DNA of 64,000 nucleotides from Maricaulis sp965242785 (GCA_965242785.1 CBDETA010000004.1:1302001-1366000), one strand, 5' to 3'; positions 36,451 through 45,118 are shown, counted from the first letter of the stretch. Notes: generated from the sequence alone by a model not told the origin. A program made the numbers and translations.

Positions 36451-36885
36451 CTACAGCGTCAGTTCCAGGTGTGGGCGGCCGTCCGAGGTTCGGGACAGGG
36501 ATCGGCCGTCGCTTCCTACCGTGCCGTTCACGCGTTTTCTCCAGGCGGAGAAGCTGGGGAAGGTGACCACGTCGACGGCCTCATCCAGATCCAGCGTGAC
36601 GCGGTAGCGGGCGCCGTCATTCAGGCGGGTGAGCGATTTCACCTCGGCGGTGAAGGGTTGGCCGAGATAGTGGCCGGTGACCTTGGCGCCGACGACGATC
36701 GGGGTTTGCGGGCGGTTGCCGGCAGCGGCGTGGAGCGTGTTCCAGTCCCGGCAGCCATACTGGCTGGCGATGAGCTCCAGCGCCTCGGAATGGGTGATGA
36801 AATTGCCTTCGGCGGTGAGCGTCTGGCGCAAGCGCTTGGCCTGGGCCTTGAGGGCCGCAAGCGGGGGAATGGGATGGGGTGACAT
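36451..36885 (-). CDS. Glyoxalase-related (Glyoxalase_8-like) small protein
   Basis: About 144 residues from 36885. The helical segment LAALKAQAKRLRQTLTAEGNFITHSEALELIASQYGCRDWNTLHAAAG matches the Glyoxalase_8/DUF-type domain often fused to glyoxalases, but no glyoxalase domain follows. After that come short beta strands (KVTGHYLGQPFTAEVKSL). Function unknown. Confidence 0.72.
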   Translation of the reverse strand: MSPHPIPPLAALKAQAKRLRQTLTAEGNFITHSEALELIASQYGCRDWNTLHAAAGNRPQTPIVVGAKVTGHYLGQPFTAEVKSLTRLNDGARYRVTLDLDEAVDVVTFPSFSAWRKRVNGTVGSDGRSLSRTSDGRPHLELTL

Positions 36886-37100
36886 GGTGTCTGGCCTCAT
36901 GCTGATCTGCATGCGGATGTCTGGATGGGGCCCGCCTTGCCATCTCGCCGCACGAAAACCGATGGGGCAAAGATCACGTGTCCGGGAGATTTCACCGTGG
37001 CTTGCGCCTGCGGGCGGCAGGCATCTCCCATGCCTTGGCAGGGCGTGTAGCGTGGTGGGCGGCGGGGGTCAATCCGGACGCTGGCCGTCCCGCGCCAGGC
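36886..37100. other. Non-coding gap before the Lrp gene
   Basis: About 215 bp between two minus-strand genes (Glyoxalase_8-like and Lrp). No ORF or strong hairpin found; it must carry the promoter of the Glyoxalase_8-like gene. Confidence 0.35.
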
Positions 37101-37571
37101 TCAGCGCTCGGGTGAGAGCGGCAGGGCGGGGCTGTCCTTGACCGTGTCCAGCACGATCAGGGTCTGGAAATCGCGGATGCTGTCATAGCGCGCCAGCTCG
37201 TCCAGCACGAAGCGGGCGAGGGCCTGGTTGTCGGGCGCCACGACCTTGAGCAGGTGATCACAGGCGCCGGCCACGGAGTGGCATTCCAGCACCCAGGGCT
37301 CGCGCAGGATCGCCTGTTTGAAGACATGGCTGGAGGCTTCCACGCGCTGGTCGAGCCGGACCTGGATGAAGGCCATGATGGCAAACCCGGTGGCTTCGCG
37401 GTCGATCTCGGCGCGATAGCCGGTGATGATGCCGGCGGCCTCCAGGCTGCGGATGCGCCGCAGACAGGTGGTTTCCGACAGGTTGGCCCGGCGGGCCAGT
37501 TCGACAATGGGGATCCGGCCCTCCTGCTGGAGAATGGTGAGGAGACGGCGATCGTCGGCAGGGAGGGACAT
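37101..37571 (-). CDS. Lrp/AsnC-family transcriptional regulator
   Basis: 156 residues from 37571 (MSLPADDRRLLTILQQEGR). The HTH is in PIVELARRANLSETTCLRRIRSLEAAGIITGYRAEID. The C-terminal RAM domain (about 70-150) has the GACDHLLKVVAPD and DSIRDFQTLIVLDTVKD strands. It binds amino acids or similar effectors as an octamer. It is divergent from an OsmC-type gene, which is its likely target. Confidence 0.93.
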   Translation of the reverse strand: MSLPADDRRLLTILQQEGRIPIVELARRANLSETTCLRRIRSLEAAGIITGYRAEIDREATGFAIMAFIQVRLDQRVEASSHVFKQAILREPWVLECHSVAGACDHLLKVVAPDNQALARFVLDELARYDSIRDFQTLIVLDTVKDSPALPLSPER

Positions 37572-37609
37572 GGCGTAATCCTGCGGCTGATGAAGCAAAT
37601 TGGCAGATC

Positions 37610-37625
37610 GCGTCAATAATGACGC
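37610..37625. promoter_or_regulatory. Candidate operator between lrp and osmC-type genes
   Basis: Inverted repeat GCGTCA (37610-37615) / TGACGC (37620-37625) around ATAA, in the 130-bp divergent region. Lrp-type operators are often loosely palindromic; binding is not proven. Confidence 0.4.
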
Positions 37626-37701
37626 CTCTTGCGCAGATATTGAAGCCATCCTGCAGGCATGCCGTGCTATTTCGCCAGGTGTCAGATCAGGAGGCAGAGA
37701 T

Positions 37702-38328
37702 ATGGGTCAGACACAGGAATTCCGGGTTGGAGAACGGGCAGGGGCGCAGCCGGTGGTCACGCAGTACACGCCCAGCCCCTTTCGCAAGGCCCGGGTGCCG
37801 GATCCGCTTCACTTCGAGGTCAATATCGTGGCCGAGGCGCATGAGCGTCAGAAGAAGAGCGGCGTCGTCCAGGTCAATATTCCAGGCTTCAGTCCGGCCA
37901 AACTCTATTGTGACGAGCAGACCCCCGTGGGTGATGACACGGCACCGCCTCCGCTGGCGTATTTTTCCGCCGGCATTGCTTTCTGCCTGCTCACGCATCT
38001 CACCGACATTCTGACCGCCCGGAAGATTGCGGTGACCTCGATGAAGATCGAGCAGAAGCTGAAATTCAAGACCAATCTGTCGACCATGCGCGAGCTGGGC
38101 CATGCCACCGAAGGGGCGTGCGAGGGCATTGAAAGCCATGTGATCATCGACAGCCCGGAGACGGCCGAGGTGATCCGGGGGCTGTTGGCCGAGGCCGAAG
38201 GCGCCTGCATGGCCCATTTCGCCTTGCGCAATCCGCTGCCGTGGATGACCCGCTTGGTGCACAATGGGGATGCGCTGGAAACCCGGTCGGGCGTTGGCAC
38301 CCGGGAGACCGAGCGGCAGGACGGCTAG
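37702..38328 (+). CDS. OsmC/Ohr-family protein
   Basis: 208 residues from 37702, with AGGAGG upstream. The family fold is seen in VQVNIPGFSPAKLYCDEQTP (first conserved Cys) and AGIAFCLLTHLTDILTARK (second Cys-containing helix). OsmC and Ohr reduce organic hydroperoxides with paired cysteines; here the spacing and the extra N-terminal region differ somewhat from Ohr. Predicted cytosolic peroxide/stress protein, likely controlled by the divergent Lrp protein. Confidence 0.87.
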   Translation: MGQTQEFRVGERAGAQPVVTQYTPSPFRKARVPDPLHFEVNIVAEAHERQKKSGVVQVNIPGFSPAKLYCDEQTPVGDDTAPPPLAYFSAGIAFCLLTHLTDILTARKIAVTSMKIEQKLKFKTNLSTMRELGHATEGACEGIESHVIIDSPETAEVIRGLLAEAEGACMAHFALRNPLPWMTRLVHNGDALETRSGVGTRETERQDG

Positions 38329-38370
38329 AGGCCACGCCGGACGGACCGAAAGCGTGGTCGCGCGTGCCTG

Positions 38371-38838
38371 CTAGGGCAGGCGCAGGGCCTGGTCCAGGGC
38401 GGCGCGGCTGGTCCCGTTCAAAGCGCCCAGCAGTTTGCGGATCCGCGCCTGCAGCGCCTCATACGTCGCCTCGAAAGCGCCGCGGCATTCGGCCGGGTCC
38501 TCGATATAGGCCGGGTCGGGCAGGCCCCAGTGGGCCTTGACGGGCGCGCCGGGCCAGACGGGGCAGACCTCGGCGGCGGCGCTGTCGCAGACGGTGATGA
38601 CGGCGTCGATCGTCGGGGCGCCGGGGGCGGCGAATTCATCCCAGCTTTTCGAGCGCAGGCCGGCGGTGTCGTGGCCATGGGCGCGCAGGGTTTCCAGCGC
38701 GACAGGGTGTGGCTGACCCTTGGGTGTGGAGCCGGCGGAATAACCCTTCAGGCGGCCTTGGCCAAGATCGCTGACCAGGACTTCACCGAGGATGGAGCGC
38801 GCCGAATTGCCGGTGCAGAGGATGAGGATGTTGAGCAT
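38371..38838 (-). CDS. arsC: Arsenate reductase/low-molecular-weight phosphatase (ArsC-type)
   Basis: 155 residues. The catalytic P-loop is CTGNSARS (Cys8), and a second pair appears as TVCDSAAAEVCPVWPG, the CDxAxxxCP pattern of thioredoxin-coupled ArsC. It therefore probably reduces arsenate to arsenite rather than acting only as a phosphatase. A perfect GC hairpin sits only four bases before the ATG, so no free ribosome-binding site is visible. No arsR, arsB or acr3 gene is near. It follows the M23 peptidase gene by 85 bp. Confidence 0.88.
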   Translation of the reverse strand: MLNILILCTGNSARSILGEVLVSDLGQGRLKGYSAGSTPKGQPHPVALETLRAHGHDTAGLRSKSWDEFAAPGAPTIDAVITVCDSAAAEVCPVWPGAPVKAHWGLPDPAYIEDPAECRGAFEATYEALQARIRKLLGALNGTSRAALDQALRLP

Positions 38839-38842
38839 GGCC

Positions 38843-38866
38843 GGCCCCGCTTTTCGATGCGGGGCC
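38843..38866 (-). promoter_or_regulatory. Hairpin immediately upstream of the arsC-type start codon
   Basis: Perfect 8-bp stem GGCCCCGC/GCGGGGCC with an eight-base loop, ending four bases before the ATG on the minus strand. It would hide any ribosome-binding site. There is no T-tract, so it is not a normal terminator. Confidence 0.6.
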
Positions 38867-38891
38867 AGACCTAGCTCAGTCAGGCTTTTAT

Positions 38892-38907
38892 TTCAACGAT
38901 TGTTGAA
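38892..38907. promoter_or_regulatory. Candidate ArsR-like operator
   Basis: TTCAAC-GATT-GTTGAA (38892-38907), a clean inverted repeat in an AT-rich stretch about 55 bp upstream of the arsC-type start. No arsR gene is seen nearby. Confidence 0.4.
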
Positions 38908-38923
38908 GTGATGTCTGTGCGAC

Positions 38924-40405
38924 CTATTGGGCGCCATTGCCGGCATCGGCGACGACCGGGGCGGCGGCCTCGGTAGCCGGGGCGGCACCGTCGCGGATTG
39001 CCAGGATGCGGTCGCGTTCCGCTTCGAACAGCGGGATTTCTGCTGCTGTCAGCTGGCGGCCGGTGGGCAAGTCCAGCGTCATCGGGTTCAGCGGCGTGCC
39101 ATTGCGGTGCACTTCATAGTGCAGGTGCGGACCGGTGGAACGGCCGGTGGTGCCGACATAGCCGATCACCTGGCCCTGCTGGACCCGGCTGCCGGCGCGA
39201 ATTCCGCGGGCAAAGCCGTTCAGGTGGGCATAGGCCGTCTGATAGCCGTTGGCGTGGCGGATGCGGATATAGTTGCCGAAGCTGCCATAGCGATTGGCGC
39301 GTTCCACGACGCCATTGCCGGCGGCCAGGATCGGCGTTCCGGTCGGCGCGGCGAAGTCGGTGCCGTTGTGGCGGCGCGTATAGCCCAGGATCGGGTGACG
39401 GCGCGCGGTGGAGAAATGCGAGGACAGGCGGGCGCCATTGATCGGGGTCAGCATCAGAAGACGCTGGGCGCTGGCGCCCTCTGCGCTGTAGTAGCCGACA
39501 ATGCCGTCCTCGGTCTCGTAGCGGAAGAACTCCTTCGGCTCACCGCGGCCGGCATAGCGGGCATAGACGATGTCGCCGGTGCGGGCGGTCGAACCCTCTT
39601 CGTCGACAAAGCGTTCAAACACGATGTCGAATTCGTCGCCCGGCTGGATCGAGCGCTGGAAGTCGATGGCATAGGCCAGCACGCCGGCCAGCTCGACGAC
39701 GACGCGGTCGGTGGCGCCGGCATTCAGGGCGTCGACATAGAGCGAGGAATTGATCGAACCGCGGGCCCGGACCATTTCGCGTTCGAACTCGGCAATGGTT
39801 TCGCGGGCGCGGTATTCACCGGACCAGGTGCGTGCGACGGTGATGGCGCGTTCCACATCCGGGCGGAAGGACAGGCCGTTGAGACGCAGCGTGTTCTCGC
39901 CGTCTTCCTCGTCCGAAGGCAGGCTGTCGACATAGAGGCGGATGCGCTCGCCGGCGCGCAGATAGCGCAGGTCATAGACCGAATTGAGCACGGAGATGGC
40001 GCGGGCAGCCTCGACACGGTCGATGCCGGCATCGTCCAGCAGGCCGGCCAGGGTTCCGCCGCGCGGGACCTCGCGCTCGACGGTGATGGCGGTGGCGCAG
40101 CGGATACAGGCGGAAAAAGCCGCGTCGTTGAGTGCGACCATGTCAACCGGGCGCGCCGGGGTCATGCCGGGTGGCTGGGTGGCGACCCTGTCCTGTTCTG
40201 TGACAGGGGCACCGACGGAAAGCTGGGCCGCGTCGGCGGACACAGACTCGGCAGACGCCACCGGCTCCAGCGGGGCAGCGTCGCTTGTGGGTTCACGGCC
40301 CGTCATCAGCGCCAGCAGAAGCAGGGCGGACAGGCTCAGGCTGGCAACCGCAACCAGGCTGCGGGTGCGATGGGCATCGGCGCGGGATACGTCAAATCCG
40401 GACAT
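38924..40405 (-). CDS. M23-family (LytM-type) peptidase, membrane-anchored
   Basis: 493 residues. N-terminal membrane helix (about 16-35, SLVAVASLSLSALLLLALM) anchors the protein toward the periplasm. A long region follows with a LysM-like/OapA-type GERIRLYVD segment. The C-terminal LytM domain (about 335-440) has the zinc ligands: His in RRHNGTDFAAP, with Asp in the same motif, and the GPHLHYEVHRNG HLH motif. It is predicted to cut peptidoglycan cross-links or act as an activator. It is divergent from chpT. Confidence 0.9.
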   Translation of the reverse strand: MSGFDVSRADAHRTRSLVAVASLSLSALLLLALMTGREPTSDAAPLEPVASAESVSADAAQLSVGAPVTEQDRVATQPPGMTPARPVDMVALNDAAFSACIRCATAITVEREVPRGGTLAGLLDDAGIDRVEAARAISVLNSVYDLRYLRAGERIRLYVDSLPSDEEDGENTLRLNGLSFRPDVERAITVARTWSGEYRARETIAEFEREMVRARGSINSSLYVDALNAGATDRVVVELAGVLAYAIDFQRSIQPGDEFDIVFERFVDEEGSTARTGDIVYARYAGRGEPKEFFRYETEDGIVGYYSAEGASAQRLLMLTPINGARLSSHFSTARRHPILGYTRRHNGTDFAAPTGTPILAAGNGVVERANRYGSFGNYIRIRHANGYQTAYAHLNGFARGIRAGSRVQQGQVIGYVGTTGRSTGPHLHYEVHRNGTPLNPMTLDLPTGRQLTAAEIPLFEAERDRILAIRDGAAPATEAAAPVVADAGNGAQ

Positions 40406-40674
40406 TCGGTGTCCATACTCCGGTCAGCTGATAAGGCCACGTGGGTTACGCGGGATGTCTAGCAAGTCTCGCACCGTCTCGCGACGCCGTGCTTCGGGTA
40501 CTCCAGATTCGGGTACTTCCAATGTCATGCGGGCAAGCGGTTCGAGTGCCCCCTCCAACCGGAAGCGAATCATGTCTTGGACTGATCCGGTTGCCAAGTC
40601 CTTATCCGTCGCCGAAGGCAGAGAATGCTGTTTATGGGCGCGGCGGAAGGAAAGAATCGTGTATCGGTAATTTC
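40406..40674. other. Divergent intergenic region, M23 peptidase / chpT
   Basis: 269 bp. It holds several GANTC sites (for example GATTC near 40505 and GAATC near 40570 and 40655) but no clear full CtrA box. It must carry the chpT promoter. Confidence 0.4.
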
Positions 40675-41346
40675 ATGCTTGATGAATTTCCTTCCGAACT
40701 CGCCGCCGACCAGCTTGCAGCCCTGCTGTGTGCCCGGCTCTGTCATGACCTGGTGAGCCCGGTGTCCGCGCTGGGCGCGGCGCTGAGCGTGCTGGACGAT
40801 CCCAATTCGGCCGACATGCACGAGGACGCGATGGAACTGGTGCGCGAGAGCGCGCGGCAGTCGCAGGCAAAGCTGGAATTTACCCGGCTGGCCTTCGGCG
40901 CCGGCGGTTCGGCTCCGGGCGTGATCGATTCGCGCGAACTGCAGCGCCTGACCGAGAACATGTTCCGGGCTTCCAAGCCGGAAATCGTCTGGAAGGTTGA
41001 GGCCACAGGCCTTGAGAAGACGGCGGCGCGCCTGCTGCTGAACCTGGCGCATCTGGGCATCGATGCTGCGCCACGCGGCGGCACGGTCACCATCGAGGCG
41101 ACCAATTCGGGTGGCGGTGCGCGCCTGCGCGTCATTACCGAAGGTCCGCGTGCGCGTCTGGAAGCGGGAACGGCCCTGGCCCTGGCGGGCGAGGCGCCGG
41201 AGAACGGTTTTGATGGTCGCTCCATCCAGCCCTATTACACGGCGCTGATTGCCCGTTCGGGCGGGGGGCGCGTGAGCGCAAGCGCCGATGGCGAGCGAGT
41301 CGAGTTCCAGGCGCTGCTGAAGCCGGTCGAAGGCATGATCGGCTAG
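40675..41346 (+). CDS. chpT: Histidine phosphotransferase ChpT
   Basis: 223 residues from the ATG at 40675. The phosphorylated histidine is His24 in LCARLCHDLVSPVSALGAAL, the ChpT signature. The C-terminal half (about 90-210) is the vestigial Bergerat-like domain (LLNLAHLGIDAAPRGGTVTIE). ChpT takes phosphate from the CckA receiver and passes it to CtrA and CpdR. Its place at the head of the chemotaxis operon is notable; ctrA lies 7 kb further on. Confidence 0.95.
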   Translation: MLDEFPSELAADQLAALLCARLCHDLVSPVSALGAALSVLDDPNSADMHEDAMELVRESARQSQAKLEFTRLAFGAGGSAPGVIDSRELQRLTENMFRASKPEIVWKVEATGLEKTAARLLLNLAHLGIDAAPRGGTVTIEATNSGGGARLRVITEGPRARLEAGTALALAGEAPENGFDGRSIQPYYTALIARSGGGRVSASADGERVEFQALLKPVEGMIG

Positions 41347-41401
41347 GTCTGCAGCCGGGTCATATCCTATTCGAGACCCGGAGCAACGAGCCAACTCTCC
41401 G

Positions 41402-41433
41402 TTAACCAAGGCCTGTCACGTTGCGGTGGAATC
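41402..41433 (+). promoter_or_regulatory. Candidate CtrA half-site and GANTC site upstream of cheA
   Basis: TTAACCAA (41402-41409) is close to the CtrA half-site TTAACCAT, and GAATC (41429-41433) is a CcrM methylation site. Both lie in the 108-bp gap between chpT and cheA. Confidence 0.4.
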
Positions 41434-41454
41434 AAGACCGTAACGAGGCTCGCC

Positions 41455-44235
41455 ATGGATGATCTCATCAGTGAATTTCTGACGGAAACGGCAGAAAGTC
41501 TGGATCTCATCGACTCAGAACTGGTGCGTTTCGAGAACAACCCTGAAGACCGGGCCATTCTCGACAATATTTTCCGCCTGCTGCACACCATCAAGGGTAC
41601 GTGCGGCTTTCTGGGCCTGCCGCGACTGGAAGCCGTCGCCCACGCCGGTGAAACCCTGCTGGGCAAGTTCCGCGATGGCGAACTCTCGGTTTCTCCGCCG
41701 ATGGTCACCCTGGTCCTGCAGGCGATCGACCAGATCAAGGAATTGCTGGAAGCGCTGGAAGCCACCGGTCAGGAGCCGGCCGGTGATGACGCCGCGCTGA
41801 TCGGCCGCCTCGAAGACGCCGCGATGGGCAAGATGACCGAAGCGAGCGCCGAACCGGCCAAGCCGGATAACTGGGATGAGGACCTGGGCCGTGAATTGCG
41901 CCCGGGCGAGGTTTCTCTGGCTGACCTGGAAGCCGCTTTCCAGGGCGCCGAGATCGATCCGGGCATGGATCCGGGCACGTCGGCTCCGGCCGCCGCGGCA
42001 CCGGTCCAGCATCTGGCAGTCGGCGATTTTGATCCGGAACTGGGCCGCGAACTGCGTCCGGGCGAAGTGTCTGCCGCCGAGCTTGAGGCTGCATTCCAGA
42101 GTGCCGAAGCCGATCCGGGCATGGCCGCCCCTGCGCCGAAGGCGGAATTCCTGTCCGCTGACATGAGCAAGGAAGAAGCGCTGCAGAGCGCGATGGCCGA
42201 GCTGAAGGGTGACAATGATCACCATGGCGAGGGCGGTCCGCGCGTGCAGCAGACGGTCCGCGTCGGCGTCGATGTGCTTGAAGCGCTGATGACGACAGTG
42301 TCCGAACTGGTGCTGACCCGGAACCAGCTGATGCAGACCGTGCGCGGTCTGGAAGACGACGAGCTGAAAGGCCCGCTGCAGCGCCTGTCCGCCGTGACCG
42401 GCGAGTTGCAGGACGGTGTCATGAAGACCCGCATGCAGCCGATCGGCGACGCCTGGCGCAAGTTGCCGCGGATCATTCGCGACGTGTCCACCGATCTGGG
42501 CAAGAAGATCGAACTGGTCATGGAAGGCCAGGACACCGAGCTGGACCGTCAGGTGCTGGAGCTGATCAAGGATCCGCTGACCCACATGGTCCGCAACTCC
42601 GCCGACCACGGCCTGGAATTGCCGGCCGAGCGGGTGCAGGCGGGCAAGCCCGAAAAAGGTACGATCAAGCTGTCGGCCTATCATGAAGGCGGACACATCA
42701 TCATCGCCATTGCCGATGACGGCAAAGGCCTGGACACCAAGCGCATCGGCGAGAAGGCCCTGGAGAAGGGTCTGACCACGCATGATGAGCTGGAGCGCAT
42801 GACTGAAGCGCAGATCCACCGCTTCATCTTTGCGCCGGGCTTCTCCACGGCGGCGAAAGTCACCAACCTGTCCGGCCGCGGCGTCGGCATGGACGTGGTG
42901 CGCACGAATATCGAACAGATCGGCGGCGTGGTGGACGTGTCCTCGACGGCCGGCCGCGGTTCGCATTTCTCGATCAAGATCCCGCTCACCCTGGCCATCG
43001 TGTCGGCCCTGATCGTCGGTTGCGACGAGCAGCGCTTCGCGATCCCGCAGCTGGCGGTCCGCGAACTGGTCCGCGTCGGTGCCGGGTCCGAGCACACGGT
43101 GGAGAAGCTGCACGGCGCCCGTGTCATGCGCCTGCGCGACCGCTTGATGCCGATTGTCGATCTGCATGATGTGCTGGGCGAAGGCGAGGCCTATGGCGGT
43201 GGCGAGGATGAGGCGGCCTTTGTGGTCGTGCTCGATGCCGGTGGCCGCAATGTCGGTCTGGTCGTCGACAATGTGCTCGACACCGAGGAAATCGTCGTGA
43301 AGCCGCTGTCGGAATCGCTGCGCAATGTGTCGGCCTATTCCGGTGCGACCATCCTGGGCGACGGCTCGGTGATCATGATCCTGGATCCCAATGGCCTGGC
43401 CGGGGAGATCGTGTCCGCCATGGAAGACGACACCGCCTTTGCCAGCCACCAGGCCTCGATCACGGAACTGGACCAGCAGACGCAGCGCTTGTTGCTGGTA
43501 CGCGCCGGCGGTGTGGAACCCAAGGCGGTTCCGCTGGCCCTGGTCACGCGCCTGGAAGAGTTCGATCCGGCGACGATCGAGAGCACGAATGGCCGCCAGG
43601 TCGTCCAGTATCGCGGCCGCCTGATGCCGATCGTCCCGCTGGGCGCGGAAATCCGCTGCAAGGAAGGCCAGCGCCAGCCGGTTCTGGTCTTCGCCGAAAA
43701 CCACACGGCCATCGGCCTGGCTGTCGACCAGATCGTCGATGTGGTGGAAGAGCGCGTCGATCTGCAGATGTCCTCGGACAAGCAGGGCGTCATCGGCTCT
43801 GCCATCATCAAGGGCAAGGCGACCGACGTGGTCGATATCGCCTGGTATCTGGACCAGTCGCGTGCCGGCGAGATCCAGCGCCGTTCCAATTCGCGCCGCC
43901 GCAAGGTTCTGCTGGTCGATGCCGACGCCTTTGCGCGCCGCATGATCGCCCCGCTGCTGGCGGCGGCCGGTTATGACGTGACGCCGTCCGGTGGCATCCA
44001 CGAGGTGAAGGCGATCGCCGAGGCCGGCGAGCGCTTTGATGCGCTGGTCGGCGATCCGGCCGCGCTGGACCGCATCCGCAAGGAAGGCCTGTGGACCGAT
44101 CTGCCGACGCTGGCCGTGACCGACTGGCCGGAAGAGACGCAGACGGAAGGCCTGACGATGGTGCTGCCGCGGTCCGATCGCGGTGCCCTGATCGCGGCCC
44201 TCGATGAGGTTTCCCAAGAGGAGAAGGTGGCATGA
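41455..44235 (+). CDS. cheA: CheA chemotaxis histidine kinase with C-terminal receiver-like domain
   Basis: 926 residues, longer than most CheA proteins. Order: HPt (about 1-105, phospho-His44 in RLLHTIKGTCGF), an unusual linker with two ~30-residue repeats (DLGRELRPGEVSLADLEAAFQ and ELGRELRPGEVSAAELEAAFQ), a P3 dimerisation and HATPase (PLTHMVRNSADHGLELP; GRGVGMDVVRTNIEQIGG), a CheW-like domain, a second CheW-like domain and a receiver-like tail (about 815-920). In the tail an Asp aligns with the phospho-acceptor (ALVGDPAAL), but the conserved C-terminal Lys is missing (MVLPRS). It is coupled to cheW by an ATGA overlap. Confidence 0.95.
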   Translation: MDDLISEFLTETAESLDLIDSELVRFENNPEDRAILDNIFRLLHTIKGTCGFLGLPRLEAVAHAGETLLGKFRDGELSVSPPMVTLVLQAIDQIKELLEALEATGQEPAGDDAALIGRLEDAAMGKMTEASAEPAKPDNWDEDLGRELRPGEVSLADLEAAFQGAEIDPGMDPGTSAPAAAAPVQHLAVGDFDPELGRELRPGEVSAAELEAAFQSAEADPGMAAPAPKAEFLSADMSKEEALQSAMAELKGDNDHHGEGGPRVQQTVRVGVDVLEALMTTVSELVLTRNQLMQTVRGLEDDELKGPLQRLSAVTGELQDGVMKTRMQPIGDAWRKLPRIIRDVSTDLGKKIELVMEGQDTELDRQVLELIKDPLTHMVRNSADHGLELPAERVQAGKPEKGTIKLSAYHEGGHIIIAIADDGKGLDTKRIGEKALEKGLTTHDELERMTEAQIHRFIFAPGFSTAAKVTNLSGRGVGMDVVRTNIEQIGGVVDVSSTAGRGSHFSIKIPLTLAIVSALIVGCDEQRFAIPQLAVRELVRVGAGSEHTVEKLHGARVMRLRDRLMPIVDLHDVLGEGEAYGGGEDEAAFVVVLDAGGRNVGLVVDNVLDTEEIVVKPLSESLRNVSAYSGATILGDGSVIMILDPNGLAGEIVSAMEDDTAFASHQASITELDQQTQRLLLVRAGGVEPKAVPLALVTRLEEFDPATIESTNGRQVVQYRGRLMPIVPLGAEIRCKEGQRQPVLVFAENHTAIGLAVDQIVDVVEERVDLQMSSDKQGVIGSAIIKGKATDVVDIAWYLDQSRAGEIQRRSNSRRRKVLLVDADAFARRMIAPLLAAAGYDVTPSGGIHEVKAIAEAGERFDALVGDPAALDRIRKEGLWTDLPTLAVTDWPEETQTEGLTMVLPRSDRGALIAALDEVSQEEKVA

Positions 44236-44714
44236 GCGCGCACCACAACGAAAACGAACTCAGCGCCGAGGCGATGAACGAGTATGTGTCCGTGCGTATC
44301 GGCGATCAGCTTTTCGGAGCGCCGGTCGATCAGATCCGTGAAGTCTTTGCCCCGCAATCAGTCACGCGCGTTCCGCTGGCTCCGGACGAAGTCGCCGGCC
44401 TGCTGAACCTGCGGGGCCGGATTGTCACCGCGATCGACGCCCGCCGCCGCCTGGGTCTGAAGCCGCGTGAGAAAACCGAGACCGGAATGGCTCTCGGTGT
44501 CGAGCGTGGGAACGAAATCTTCGGACTTATCGTGGATAGTGTCGGTGAAGTTCTCCGGCGTCCACGCGCAGAGCTGGAACCGGTACCCGCCCATGTCGAT
44601 CCGAGCTGGCGCTCGATGGTCAAGGGGGTGCACCGGCTGGAGAAGGAATTGCTGGCCGTCCTGGACGTGTCAGCTGTGATTGGCCAGACCGCCCGCCGCA
44701 GCGAAGCGGCCTAA
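44232..44714 (+). CDS. cheW: CheW coupling protein
   Basis: 160 residues. The single CheW domain starts YVSVRIGDQLFGAPVDQIREVF and has the core LLNLRGRIVTAIDARRRLGL and IVDSVGEVL motifs. It links CheA to chemoreceptors. The preceding 20 residues are a flexible tail. No receptor gene is in the window. Confidence 0.96.
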   Translation: MSAHHNENELSAEAMNEYVSVRIGDQLFGAPVDQIREVFAPQSVTRVPLAPDEVAGLLNLRGRIVTAIDARRRLGLKPREKTETGMALGVERGNEIFGLIVDSVGEVLRRPRAELEPVPAHVDPSWRSMVKGVHRLEKELLAVLDVSAVIGQTARRSEAA

Positions 44715-44731
44715 GCAAGGGGTAAAGAGGC

Positions 44732-45106
44732 ATGAAGACCTGTCTTGTGGTCGACGACTCCCGGGTGATCCGGAAAGTTGCTCGCAAAATCATCGAAGAG
44801 CTGCAGTTTCACTGCGAAGAAGCCGCGGACGGGTCCGAAGCCCTGGCTGCCTGCCGAAAACAGATGCCGGACGCAGTGTTGCTGGACTGGAACATGCCGG
44901 TCATGAACGGTCTCGACTTCGTCAAGGCGCTGCGCCGCGAAGAAGGTGGCGACAAACCGGTCGTGGTGTTCTGCACCACGGAGAATGACATGGCGCACAT
45001 CACCGAAGCGCTGCGTGCCGGCGCCGACGAGTATGTGATGAAGCCGTTCGACGGCGAGATCATCGAATCCAAATTCCAACAGACCGGTCTTCTGCGCGCC
45101 TCGTAA
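44732..45106 (+). CDS. cheY: CheY-type response regulator
   Basis: 124 residues: a single receiver with acid pair VVDDS, phospho-acceptor Asp52 in AVLLDWNMPVMNG, Thr in FCTTEND and Lys in YVMKPFD. No output domain, so it should bind the flagellar switch or act as a phosphate sink. It follows cheW by 17 bp. Confidence 0.95.
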   Translation: MKTCLVVDDSRVIRKVARKIIEELQFHCEEAADGSEALAACRKQMPDAVLLDWNMPVMNGLDFVKALRREEGGDKPVVVFCTTENDMAHITEALRAGADEYVMKPFDGEIIESKFQQTGLLRAS

Positions 45107-45118
45107 GGGAGTTCCCCC

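Noticed and set aside
41515..44217. Long open frame (about 900 codons) antisense to cheA
   Set aside because: Shadow of cheA third-position GC bias; no recognisable domains.
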